Assembly: GCF_012932365.1 (NCBI RefSeq)
Contig: NZ_JAAIIH010000014.1
Location: 1-64,000, forward strand
DNA: 64,000 bases
Source: Bifidobacterium moraviense
GTDB lineage: Bacteria; Actinomycetota; Actinomycetes; Actinomycetales; Bifidobacteriaceae
Direction: 5' to 3'
A program made the position numbers and the translations under genes. The notes beneath the pieces were generated by a model. That model ran no database searches. It saw only the letters and a list, made by a program, of their open reading frames with translations, and was not told the DNA's origin. Each line of letters starts with the position of its first letter. Position 1 is the first letter of the stretch. Below are positions 9,944 to 19,052 of the stretch, one piece after another.

Positions 9944-10921
9944 TCACGCCATCGCCTGCCCGACGAGCACCAGCGCCACGACGTGCGCCGGATAGAACAC
10001 GTAGAAGAACCATTTGGCCGCGCGCCGCCCCACGGCGCCGGAAGGCCCGCCCGGACCACGCCGCCCGTCGTACAGCAGCATCAGCGGCAGCGCGAGGATC
10101 ATCGCCCACTGCGGGTACTCCGCCAGCGTGTGACCCAGCCCCATGGGAGCGAACCCGAACAGCCGCCACATCAGCGCATAGAATCCCGTCAGCATATCCG
10201 GGCTCGCGCCCAGCACGCGGGCGCCGCGGTAGAACGCGGACAGGCCGTAGTGCGTGTTGTTGAAGAACATCCAGACCGCGTCGAACGCCACGAACGCCAC
10301 GGCCAGCCGCGCCTTCGACCCGCGGCACGCCCAGAACGCCACGCCCATGAGGATGACGAACACGCCGTAGTCCCAGCCGATCGCGCACCCGGTGAGCGCC
10401 AGCAGCGGGTACTGGAAGCCCCACGGCAGCCGGTCGACCAGGGCGGGGAAGGCGTCGATCAGCGTGGAGAGGCTGCCGTAGATCGCGGCGAACATGCCGA
10501 TCTGGTACGCGCAGTACAGTGCGACGTTGCGCGTGCGGCGACGTGCGTCCGGCTCGCGCAGCAGCGTGGCGACGAGCGCGATGTGGAACAGCGTCGGGAA
10601 GATGTTGGCGTCAAGATGCAGCGCCGACTGGACGACGCTCATGATGACGCCGAACGCGTACAACCGGACGAGCAGCGCGCGCCGATTGCGCGTGTATTCG
10701 ACGCTCCAGCCGATGAGGAACACGAAGATCGGCATGGCCGGGCGTCCCGCCCAGCGCAGCCATTCCGGCGCGCCGGGGAGGAACGCGCCCACATGGTCCA
10801 TGACCATGAAGACGCAGGCAAGGGTCTTGAGCGTGAAGGCGTTCACGCCGAAACGTCGCGATGCGCCAAGCCGATGTTGCAGCCCGGCAAGGCCCGTGCC
10901 GGTTCCTAAGTCAGTTCCCAT
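9944..10921 (-). CDS. TraX-family membrane protein
   Basis: 325 residues from the ATG at 10921, chosen because CGGGGGAATCGAA precedes it; an in-frame ATG at 10960 would add 13 residues. The sequence FTLKTLACVFMVMDHVGAFL is the N-terminal TraX-type signature (LK...A...M..DH.G), followed by about eight to nine hydrophobic segments. TraX acetylates F-pilin in E. coli, but chromosomal members in Gram-positives are of unknown acyl-transfer function. A diverged paralogue follows on the same strand at 11104-12186. Confidence 0.75.
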   Translation of the reverse strand: MGTDLGTGTGLAGLQHRLGASRRFGVNAFTLKTLACVFMVMDHVGAFLPGAPEWLRWAGRPAMPIFVFLIGWSVEYTRNRRALLVRLYAFGVIMSVVQSALHLDANIFPTLFHIALVATLLREPDARRRTRNVALYCAYQIGMFAAIYGSLSTLIDAFPALVDRLPWGFQYPLLALTGCAIGWDYGVFVILMGVAFWACRGSKARLAVAFVAFDAVWMFFNNTHYGLSAFYRGARVLGASPDMLTGFYALMWRLFGFAPMGLGHTLAEYPQWAMILALPLMLLYDGRRGPGGPSGAVGRRAAKWFFYVFYPAHVVALVLVGQAMA

Positions 10922-11103
10922 TTCGATTCCCCCGTTTCCGTTTCTGCGCAGGGACTCCACGCCCCGCCCGACCGTTCGCGGATGAGGATCCGCACAGTCA
11001 ACGTATCGCGGCGGGAGGGTGCATCGTCTTTTCGACGATGGGCTGGACCATCGCCGGCAGCGACGCGGCGCGACAGTGGGAAGGCGTGGGCGACGTCAGC
11101 GGC

Positions 11104-12186
11104 TCAGCGGCGGTCGGCGCGGTATGGGTGTTCGATGCGGTCCCGGTGTTCGATGCGTCCGATGCGGTCGGCGCGGTCCGAGGATGCGGTACGGTCCGAA
11201 TGATCGAACCGATCGAACCGGCCGAGCGCCAGCAGGAACGGCAGCGCGAGGATCATCGTCCATGCGATGCTCCAGCCGAACGGCCCCGGCGCGACGCCCA
11301 CGGGCGACTGCATCAGTGGGTCGGCGAACAGCGCCCGGTACAGCGTCTCCGACGCCTGATCCTCCGTGCCCAGCCAGCCCATCATCGAGGCCGGCCATCC
11401 GAGCAGCAGCGCGCCGTACGTGCCGTCGTGGATCATCATGTCGATCAGCGTGCCCAGCGCGAACGTGACCGTCAGATGCATGCGCGAGTCTCGGCACAGC
11501 CAGAACGCCACGCCCAGCGCCACGAAGCCCAGCCCGTAGCCGCCGCCCGGCACCAACCCCAGGGCGGCGCGCAGGACGGCATGCGGAACGGGTGCGGGGC
11601 TCGGCAGCTGCGCCACGGCCGCGGCGCCGGCGAACTGCCACAGCGCGTACGCCGCGACGCCGCACCGGCGAGCGCGACGGTTCCCGCGCCGCAGGGCCGC
11701 GATGACGACGGCCGTGCCGAGCAGCGCGGGAAGGACGTTGCCGTCCACCGTCAGCACCGGGAACACGGTCTGCAGCACGGCCACGGCGAGGCCGGCGGCG
11801 TACAGGGCTGCGTACAAGGCGATATGTGGGCCGCCGTACGAGCCGGCGCACGAGCCAATATGCGGACGGCCGCTCGGACGGTCGCGCAGACGGTCACACA
11901 GATACCGTGGGAGCCCCGCGCGATCCGCGCGCCGCGACCCGTGCACCGCGTCCCGGCGACCACGCGGGCGTTCCATGTCCGAGGCCGCGGCCGTCAGCCA
12001 CAGCAGGACGGGCGGCATGGCACGGCCCGCCCACGCACACCACGCAGGAGTGCCGGCCACGTGGAGCGAGACCGTGCCGGCGACCGCGCACACGCAGGCG
12101 ACGATGGCGAGCGCCGCGAACGCGAGGACACTCGAGCGCCGCCAACTGTACGTCGATGCCGAGGTCTTGGATGTTGCAGCCGTCAT
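11104..12186 (-). CDS. Diverged TraX-like membrane protein coupled to a histidine kinase
   Basis: 360 residues. The ATG at 12186 overlaps the kinase stop codon as ATGA, so translation is coupled. It has about nine hydrophobic stretches. The segments ALGVAFWLCRDSRMHLTVTFALG and WSIAWTMILALPFLLALG match the spacing in the TraX-like neighbour at 9944, so I call it a paralogue. Here the early LK..A....DH.G motif is lost (VLAFAALAIVACVCAVAGTV). The C-terminus is an Asp/Arg/Ile-rich tail (DRTASSDRADRIGRIEHRD). Because it is co-translated with a sensor kinase it may be part of, or controlled by, that sensory system (inference). Confidence 0.65.
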   Translation of the reverse strand: MTAATSKTSASTYSWRRSSVLAFAALAIVACVCAVAGTVSLHVAGTPAWCAWAGRAMPPVLLWLTAAASDMERPRGRRDAVHGSRRADRAGLPRYLCDRLRDRPSGRPHIGSCAGSYGGPHIALYAALYAAGLAVAVLQTVFPVLTVDGNVLPALLGTAVVIAALRRGNRRARRCGVAAYALWQFAGAAAVAQLPSPAPVPHAVLRAALGLVPGGGYGLGFVALGVAFWLCRDSRMHLTVTFALGTLIDMMIHDGTYGALLLGWPASMMGWLGTEDQASETLYRALFADPLMQSPVGVAPGPFGWSIAWTMILALPFLLALGRFDRFDHSDRTASSDRADRIGRIEHRDRIEHPYRADRR

Positions 12187-13640
12187 CGCGACCGCCGCCC
12201 TGCGGGGGAGGCCGCGGAAGCGGCCACAGAATCGGCTGCGGAATCGTTCACGCCGACGGTCGCGGCAGCGTCGGCCCGTTCCTCCAGCGGAATGCGCGCG
12301 ACGAGGATCCACGCGCCGTCCTCGGCGCTGGCGCGCAGGCCGCCGCCGAGCGCTTCGAGCCGCCGTCGGTGCAGCGCGAGGCCGCGTCCTGAATGCGGCA
12401 GCGGCGGGCGCGGCACGGACGGCGCGAGCGACAAGGCTGGTCCGTCCTCGGCATCCGAGGCATCCGAAACAGCCGCGGCATCCGGAACATCCGGCCGGAT
12501 GGCGTTGGACTGCGTGAGCGTCACCGCATCCGCGTCGATCGTCACGTCGATGGCGTAGTCGCCGCCAAACGGATCGGCGTGCACGATGACGTTGGTGACG
12601 AGCTGGCCGAGCAGATCGCCGAGTTCCCGCCATGCACCGGACGGCATCGCGGCAAGACGACGGTCCGCGGCGGCATCGATGCGCCCGGCATCGTCCGCGG
12701 CACCGCCTCGACCATGCGCCGGGCCTACGGTCGTGCAGCCGGCGAACCCCAGCGCGTGCAGCCGCTCGTCGCCGTCGCGCGCGGTCTCGCGCAGCGCGGC
12801 GAGACGGCCGCGAACCGCGGAATCCGAAGCAGCCGCGGTTGCTTCGCCCGCATACACCGCCGCGCCATCGCCGACCGTCGAACCGCCCAGCGCGTCGATC
12901 ACCGCACGCGCCTGCGTGAGCGTCGTCTCGGCCGCGGCCACGATCGTCCCGACGTCGCGCAGCGCGGCCTCACGCGTCTCCGCGTCGCGCCCGCCGTCGC
13001 CGGCCAGCTCCCCGCGCAGCCGCTCGCCGGTCAGCGCGATCACCGTGAGCCCCTGCGTCACCGAATCGTGGATGCGGCTGCCGAGTTCGATGTCGCGCCG
13101 CATCCGCGCGTTCTCCTCGGCCAGTCGCCGCGCCTGCTCCACCTTGTGTCGCTCGGCCGCCGTGACCCCCACGATCGCGGCCAGCACGAACGACCCGTCC
13201 AGCGAGACGATGCTGGACATGTTCCACAGCGGGTAGCGGTCCAGCAGCACGCCGGTCACGGTGCCCGCGATGCCAAGCAGCAGCGTGACGGCGAGCGTGG
13301 CGTAACGGCGGCGGTAGGCGAGCATGCCGTACGCGTACCACAGCGCCCACACGGGGATGGGCAGCACCACGCGCGGCGCCACCACCACCGCCATGGACGT
13401 CACGACGATGGCGAGCGCGGAGGACGCGGGCCACCAGTAGGTCTCCGCCACCAGCAGGGCGATGAGCGCGGTCATGGGCGCCACAAGGTCCGACATGCCG
13501 CGGTTGGCGAGGCCGTCGACCAGCGTGAGCGTCACGGCGGCGGCGATGATCAGCGTCAGGTACGGGTGGGCCGACCAGCGGGCGAGGCGCCGCGCGGCGG
13601 CCGCCGACAGACGGGAGGCGCGGGCGCCGATGCCGTTCAC
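12183..13640 (-). CDS. NarL-type sensor histidine kinase
   Basis: 485 residues from a GTG at 13640 that overlaps the response-regulator stop codon (GTGA). The N-terminal half has about five or six membrane helices (residues 25-165) and no obvious extracellular sensor domain. A short coiled coil then leads to the phospho-acceptor segment ELGSRIHDSVTQGL (HisKA_3 type). The ATPase domain has the N-box LVTNVIVHADP and a G-box HSGRGLALHRRRLEALGG. A ~50-residue Ala/Asp-rich insertion separates the N- and G-boxes. It is cotranscribed with its regulator upstream and a TraX-like protein downstream. Confidence 0.88.
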   Translation of the reverse strand: MNGIGARASRLSAAAARRLARWSAHPYLTLIIAAAVTLTLVDGLANRGMSDLVAPMTALIALLVAETYWWPASSALAIVVTSMAVVVAPRVVLPIPVWALWYAYGMLAYRRRYATLAVTLLLGIAGTVTGVLLDRYPLWNMSSIVSLDGSFVLAAIVGVTAAERHKVEQARRLAEENARMRRDIELGSRIHDSVTQGLTVIALTGERLRGELAGDGGRDAETREAALRDVGTIVAAAETTLTQARAVIDALGGSTVGDGAAVYAGEATAAASDSAVRGRLAALRETARDGDERLHALGFAGCTTVGPAHGRGGAADDAGRIDAAADRRLAAMPSGAWRELGDLLGQLVTNVIVHADPFGGDYAIDVTIDADAVTLTQSNAIRPDVPDAAAVSDASDAEDGPALSLAPSVPRPPLPHSGRGLALHRRRLEALGGGLRASAEDGAWILVARIPLEERADAAATVGVNDSAADSVAASAASPAGRRSR

Positions 13641-14425
13641 GATCGGTCCCCGGCGATGCCCGCCGGCCCGGCACCGTCCGTCGGCCCTGCACCGTCCGCC
13701 GGCCTTGCGCCGCGCAATGCGGTCCACCGCTGCACGGCCTGCAGCTTGTTGCGCACGCCTAGCTTCGCGATGGCGTGCCGGATGTGCGTCTTCACCGTGG
13801 ACTCCGTCAGTCCCAGCTGCTGCGCCACCTCGCGCGCCGTATAGCCCTGGATGCAGCGGTCCATGACCTCGATCTCCTTGGCGGTGAGGCCCTCGCCGCC
13901 GGGTACGGCGTCGCCTTCGCCCACGTGCCGTCCGCCCGATCCGCACAGCGCGCGATGCGCCTCGCCGGGCGTCATGAACCCGGATTCCACATGCGGCCGG
14001 CCGGACGCCCACGCGCGCAGGACGTCCGCCATCGCGGCGAAGTCGGCCTTGTCGAGCAGCGCCTGCGCGCCGGCCGCGCGGGCCATGCCGCGGTATCGGT
14101 TGAGCGAGTACGACGTCATGCCCAGCAGCACGATCCGGTCGGAGAACGCGCGGATCCTGCGGCACACCGCGGCGCCGTCCACGTCGTCCATGCCCATGTC
14201 CGCCAGCACCAGATCGGGACGCTCCCGCGGCGCCGCGTCCACGCACCGCTCCACGGCCTCGTCGCCGGATCGCACGGCCCACGCCACCGCGATGCCGTGC
14301 GGCTCCAGACGGCTCTCCAGCAGGCCGCGCAGGGCCATGAGGGTCATCGCGTCGTTGTCCACCACGCCGATGCGGTAGGTCCGACCCGCACGATCTGCAT
14401 CGTGCCGCGGATTCGTTGCATTCAT
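13637..14425 (-). CDS. NarL/FixJ-family response regulator
   Basis: 262 residues from the ATG at 14425, chosen because AAGGAGGGGGAGACGCG directly precedes it. The receiver domain starts RIGVVDNDAMTLMALRGLL, has phospho-acceptor Asp in DLVLADMGMDDVDG and Lys in LLDKADF. The C-terminal LuxR-type helix-turn-helix is LTAKEIEVMDRCIQGYTARE followed by VAQQLGLTESTVKTHIRHA. It is the DNA-binding partner of the kinase at 12183-13640, with overlapping stop and start codons. The target genes are unknown; the coupled TraX-like gene is an obvious candidate output. Confidence 0.9.
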   Translation of the reverse strand: MNATNPRHDADRAGRTYRIGVVDNDAMTLMALRGLLESRLEPHGIAVAWAVRSGDEAVERCVDAAPRERPDLVLADMGMDDVDGAAVCRRIRAFSDRIVLLGMTSYSLNRYRGMARAAGAQALLDKADFAAMADVLRAWASGRPHVESGFMTPGEAHRALCGSGGRHVGEGDAVPGGEGLTAKEIEVMDRCIQGYTAREVAQQLGLTESTVKTHIRHAIAKLGVRNKLQAVQRWTALRGARPADGAGPTDGAGPAGIAGDRS

Positions 14426-14497
14426 CGCGTCTCCCCCTCCTTGCGGCCGCACGCCCATGACCAGCGTAGCGGAGGAAGGTGAACGGGGACTCGAGGC

Positions 14498-15832
14498 TCA
14501 GATCAGCCCGTCGGCGGCGAGCGCGTCGGCCATGCGCGTGAGGCATTCGGCGAGCAGCGGCGTGGGCATCGCGAAGTTCATGCGCACGCATCCGGCGCCC
14601 GCGCGACCGCATTCGCGCCCGTCGGTCAGCGCCACGTGCGCCTTCTTGTAGAAGTACCCGGCCGGGTCGTCCAGTCCCAGCGGCGTGAAGTCCAGCCACG
14701 CGATGTACGTGCCCTGCGGCGGCACGTAGCCCACCTTGTGCAGCAGGCCGCGCATCCACTCGTCGAGCAGCCGCTCGTTGCGCCGCACGTAGCCCAGCAT
14801 GTCCTCGTACCATGCGCCGCCCTGCTCGTAGGCGGCCGTGGTGGCGATGGCGCCGATCGTGGCGGTCTGGTGCTCGCTCCACTCGGCGCGGCGCATCCAC
14901 AGGTCCAGGTCGTCGTCGTTGGTGAGGATCACCTGCGCGCACTTGGTGCCGGGAATGTTGAACGACTTGGAGGCGCTGGTGGCGGTCCACGACTGGCGCG
15001 CGGCCAGCTCGGAGATCGTGGCGAACGGCACGTGACGATGCCCCTCGTAGACGAACGGCGCGTGGATCTCGTCGGAGAAGACGCGCACGCCATGGCGCGC
15101 GGCCAGCTCGGAGATGCGCCGCATCTCGTCCGCGGTGAGCACCTTGCCGATGGGGTTGTGCGGGTTGCACAGCATGAAGCCGCGCGTGGACGGCTCGGCG
15201 AACGCGCGTTCGATGGCGTCGAAGTCGAACGCCCAGCCGGACTCGCCGCCGGGCGCGTGCGTGCCGGCGTGCACGTCGCCGTCGACGCGCAGCATCGGCA
15301 CCTCGATCACGTTGACGCCGTACAGCCGCGGCACGCTGAGGAACGGCATGTAGGCGGGCGTGGGCACCACGATGGCGTGGCCGGCGCCCACCACCTCGCG
15401 CAGAAACACTTCGAGGATCTCCAGGATGTCCGGCGCCACGCGGATGCGCGACGGGTCGACGTCCCAGCCGTAGCGGTCGCGCTGCCAGGCGGCGCAGGCG
15501 CGCGCGACGCGGCGCTTCCACGGCTCGGGGATGTAGCCGAGCGCGCAGCGGTCGGCGGCGTCGCGGATGGCCTGCTGGATGGCGGGGGCGAGGCCGAAGT
15601 CCATTTCGGCGATGAACGCGCCGATGCAACCGGGGTAGCGGGTCCACTTGTCCGAGCCGACGGCCTCGAGGTCGGCGATGCCCATGCGGTCGATGGCGTC
15701 GGCATCGAAGCCGGACGCGGGACGTACGCCGACGCCGTGGCCGGGCGCCGCCGCGGCGACGGCTGCCGACGCGGCGGCGGCGCCCGAATCGAACTCGTGG
15801 GACAGGGTGGGGATCATCGTTGCGCTGCTCAT
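14498..15832 (-). CDS. MalY/PatB-type PLP-dependent aminotransferase / cystathionine beta-lyase
   Basis: 444 residues from the ATG at 15832, or 456 from 15868; neither start has a strong ribosome-binding site. It is a fold-type I PLP enzyme. The Schiff-base Lys lies in TATSASKSFNIPGTKCA, LCNPHNPIGKVL contacts the cofactor, and FSDEIHAPF carries the PLP-pyridine Asp. These are hallmarks of the MalY/PatB C-S lyase group, which cleaves cystathionine or cysteine conjugates. The first ~45 residues are an Ala-rich extension not usual in the family. It is divergent to nothing close: the RR gene lies downstream and LysR upstream on the same strand. Confidence 0.88.
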   Translation of the reverse strand: MSSATMIPTLSHEFDSGAAAASAAVAAAAPGHGVGVRPASGFDADAIDRMGIADLEAVGSDKWTRYPGCIGAFIAEMDFGLAPAIQQAIRDAADRCALGYIPEPWKRRVARACAAWQRDRYGWDVDPSRIRVAPDILEILEVFLREVVGAGHAIVVPTPAYMPFLSVPRLYGVNVIEVPMLRVDGDVHAGTHAPGGESGWAFDFDAIERAFAEPSTRGFMLCNPHNPIGKVLTADEMRRISELAARHGVRVFSDEIHAPFVYEGHRHVPFATISELAARQSWTATSASKSFNIPGTKCAQVILTNDDDLDLWMRRAEWSEHQTATIGAIATTAAYEQGGAWYEDMLGYVRRNERLLDEWMRGLLHKVGYVPPQGTYIAWLDFTPLGLDDPAGYFYKKAHVALTDGRECGRAGAGCVRMNFAMPTPLLAECLTRMADALAADGLI

Positions 15833-15942
15833 GCCGTCATGATGCCCGGCCGGCCGCGGCGCCCGCAATGCCGCGGCTGCGCATGCCGCGCACAGCGCTC
15901 GTCGATTTGCTTATGGCCGGCCCGGCCCCCGCCCTCGCCGTC

Positions 15943-16935
<993 letters not shown>

Positions 16936-17092
16936 GCGGGCCTCCTCACCGGTTCGTGGGACGGGAGAGCCGTCGTCCCGCGAACCGAATATCGTCTCCG
17001 TGCCATTATCCCAGCGACGCGATTCCCGCCCCGCCACTCGAGTCACCACCCGCCGCCCGCCCCGCCATTCCCAGCTCACCTTCGGCAAAAAG

Positions 17093-17124
17093 TTACGGAA
17101 CCGTAGGTTACGGTGGCGTAGGAT
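17093..17124 (+). promoter_or_regulatory. Overlapping TTACGG/CCGTA dyads with a -10-like TAGGAT
   Basis: TTACGGAACCGTA (17093-17105) and ACCGTAGGTTACGGT (17101-17115) are two overlapping inverted repeats just upstream of the hemolysin III gene. TAGGAT (17119-17124) would place the transcription start on or next to the ATG at 17132. Dyads of this type are typical TetR-like operators. The regulator is unknown. Confidence 0.45.
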
Positions 17125-17131
17125 GGGCGGC

Positions 17132-17944
17132 ATGAGCACGGTGATGACGAACGCGAACAGGTTCCGGCACGAGCATGAGGTGCAGGAACGGGTCAGAGCC
17201 GCGCAGGACCGCGCCGCGGCCGCCCGCGAGGCGTACCGCGCGCAGCGCCGCGAGGTCCGCCGCCGGCGTCTGCTCGCACGCCACCCCGATCTGGCCACGC
17301 GCGACTGGATCGCCAAGCCCCGCCTGCGCGGCGTGATGCACCTCGTCACGTTCCCGCTGGCCGTGGCCGCATCGATCGTGCTGATCTGCGTGGCCCCGTG
17401 GGGCGCCGTCAAGGCCGCCTGCGCGGTGTACGGCGCCACGGCGATGCTGCTGTTCGGCAACAGCGCGCTGCTGCACATCGGCCATTGGGGGCCGCGCATG
17501 AACGGCGTGCTGTGCCAGATCGACTACTGCAACATCTTCCTCATCATCGCCGGCACCAACACCCCGTTCCTCTTCGCGCTGGACGAGCGCGTCCGCCGGC
17601 CGTACCTCGCCGTGATCTGGTCGGCGGCGCTCGTCGGCTCGGTGGCGCACGTGATCTGGTACCGGGACCACGACTGGATCTTCACGATGATCTACATCGT
17701 GCTGGGCCTCGCCCCGGTCACGCTGCTGCCGATGATGTGGACCGCCCCGGCGATCGGCCCGGCGACGACGATCCTCGTCGCCACGGGAGGCGCGGCGTAC
17801 ATCGCCGGCGCGGTGTGCTTCGCGCGGCGCGCCCCGAACCCGGTCCCCGGCTGGTTCGGCTACCACGAGGTGTTCCACGCGGGCACGGTGGTGGGCTACG
17901 TGTGCCACGTGGTGGCCGTCTACCTGACCGTGTGCGCCCTCTAG
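17132..17944 (+). CDS. Hemolysin III family (YqfA/PAQR-like) membrane protein
   Basis: 270 residues from the ATG at 17132; an in-frame ATG at 17123 would add three. After a ~60-residue basic, Arg/Ala-rich cytoplasmic N-terminus come seven hydrophobic segments. The family's conserved residues are visible: the first helix begins GVMHLVTFPLAV, NSALLHI follows helix two, DYCNIFLIIAGTNTPF is the characteristic loop-helix, and the last helix region has FGYHEVFHAGTVVGYVCHVVAV with the conserved metal-ligand-type His residues. The role of bacterial members is unclear; they are probably membrane hydrolases and are seldom true hemolysins. Confidence 0.88.
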   Translation: MSTVMTNANRFRHEHEVQERVRAAQDRAAAAREAYRAQRREVRRRRLLARHPDLATRDWIAKPRLRGVMHLVTFPLAVAASIVLICVAPWGAVKAACAVYGATAMLLFGNSALLHIGHWGPRMNGVLCQIDYCNIFLIIAGTNTPFLFALDERVRRPYLAVIWSAALVGSVAHVIWYRDHDWIFTMIYIVLGLAPVTLLPMMWTAPAIGPATTILVATGGAAYIAGAVCFARRAPNPVPGWFGYHEVFHAGTVVGYVCHVVAVYLTVCAL

Positions 17945-17961
17945 CGGCGCCGCAGCCGTCG

Positions 17962-18108
17962 CACAAGATTTCGGCACCGTCATCTTGTGACCCCAACCGA
18001 ACACGGCCGCTGTGATGTTTTCCCGGCATAATGGCGCAACATCAACGATTGCCATGTTCGATTCTGTGAAGCCGCCGACGCACAAGATGACGGTCCCAAA
18101 ATCTTGTG
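17962..18108. repeat. Pair of CACAAGAT...ATCTTGTG dyads in opposite orientation
   Basis: Two 28-base elements (17962-17989 and 18081-18108) each consist of CACAAGAT, a 12-base centre and ATCTTGTG. The second is the reverse complement of the first at about 25 of 28 positions. They flank a ~90-base spacer after the hemolysin III stop and before the next plus-strand gene. Either could act as a terminator stem, but no T-tract follows. Confidence 0.65.
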
Positions 18109-18155
18109 ACCCGCGCGTACGGCGCGCACGGCGCAAACGGCGGTATTCTCGGAAA

Positions 18156-19043
18156 ATGACCATCAACTTCGGCGCCCGCGGGCACGACATCACCACGGCC
18201 ACGGACTTCGACTCCCTCGCAGCAGGCCTTGCCGCGCAGGGCGCGCGCTGCACGCAGCTGGCGCTCGGCAAATCGTTCCCGCACATGCCCTCCGGGGCGG
18301 CGGCGATCAACCCCGGCATGGGGGAGTACTGCCGCGCGGCGCTGGCCGCGCGTGGCGTCTCCGTGGCGGTGCTGGGCTGCTACGTCAATCCGATGGACAG
18401 GTCCGGCGCCGAGCGCGAGGCCGCGGTCGCCCGGTTCGAGTCGTATCTGCGGCACGCGCGGTACTTCGGCGCGCCGGTGGTGGGCACGCATCCCGGGCGG
18501 CTCGGCGCGGGCGAAGCCGATTCGCCGGAGTCGTGGCGCTCATTCGCGGACCTTATGCGCAGGCTGGCGGACGTGGGCGAGCGCTTCGGCGCGATCGTGG
18601 GGCTGGAGCCGTGCCCGCATCATGCGCTGCACGATCTGGAGAGCGTCGAGCGTCTGCTCGATGCGGTGGATTCGCCGTTCCTCGGCGTCATCCTCGACCC
18701 TGCCGGGCACGCCGTGGGCGACGCGGCCGGCGACGGCGCCGACGATCCGGCCGATCCCGCCGAACGCGAGGTCGCGGTGACGCGCGAGGCGTTCCGGCGC
18801 TTCGGCGAGCGCATCGTCGCGTTCCATCTCAAGGACTTCACAGTGGTCCCTGGCACGACCGGCGCGACCGTCACCGCCGCGGAGATCGCACCCTGCCAGA
18901 TCGGCGACGGCGTCGCGCCCGTGGCCCGCCTGCTGGAGATCGTGGACCGCGCCCGCCCGTACCTGCCGGTCATCATCGAAGGCACGCGCAACGACCGCAT
19001 CGGCGCGACGATCCGACGCTACGGCGGCGACTCGCGCGGCTGA
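18156..19043 (+). CDS. Sugar phosphate isomerase/epimerase-like TIM-barrel protein
   Basis: 295 residues. It belongs to the xylose-isomerase-like TIM-barrel (AP endonuclease family 2) group. The metal/substrate positions are seen in VVGTHPGRLG, VGLEPCPHHAL (Glu and His), GVILDPAGHA (Asp) and AFHLKDF (His). The ATG at 18156 was chosen because a TATTCT -10-like box (18144-18149) ends six bases before it, which suggests a leaderless message; upstream in-frame codons run through the dyad repeat. The substrate is unknown: myo-inositol, ketose or hydroxypyruvate-type chemistry are all possible. Confidence 0.78.
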   Translation: MTINFGARGHDITTATDFDSLAAGLAAQGARCTQLALGKSFPHMPSGAAAINPGMGEYCRAALAARGVSVAVLGCYVNPMDRSGAEREAAVARFESYLRHARYFGAPVVGTHPGRLGAGEADSPESWRSFADLMRRLADVGERFGAIVGLEPCPHHALHDLESVERLLDAVDSPFLGVILDPAGHAVGDAAGDGADDPADPAEREVAVTREAFRRFGERIVAFHLKDFTVVPGTTGATVTAAEIAPCQIGDGVAPVARLLEIVDRARPYLPVIIEGTRNDRIGATIRRYGGDSRG

Positions 19044-19052
19044 CGGATCGCC

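Noticed and set aside
12187-12633. N-terminal extension of the second TraX-like gene into the kinase gene
   Set aside because: The extension is antisense-like Arg-rich peptide from another frame of the kinase gene; the ATGA overlap at 12186 is the normal coupled start.
18012-18155. Upstream extension of the isomerase-like gene
   Set aside because: The extra residues run through the CACAAGAT dyad and are Arg-rich; the -10-like box directly before the ATG at 18156 supports the shorter form.
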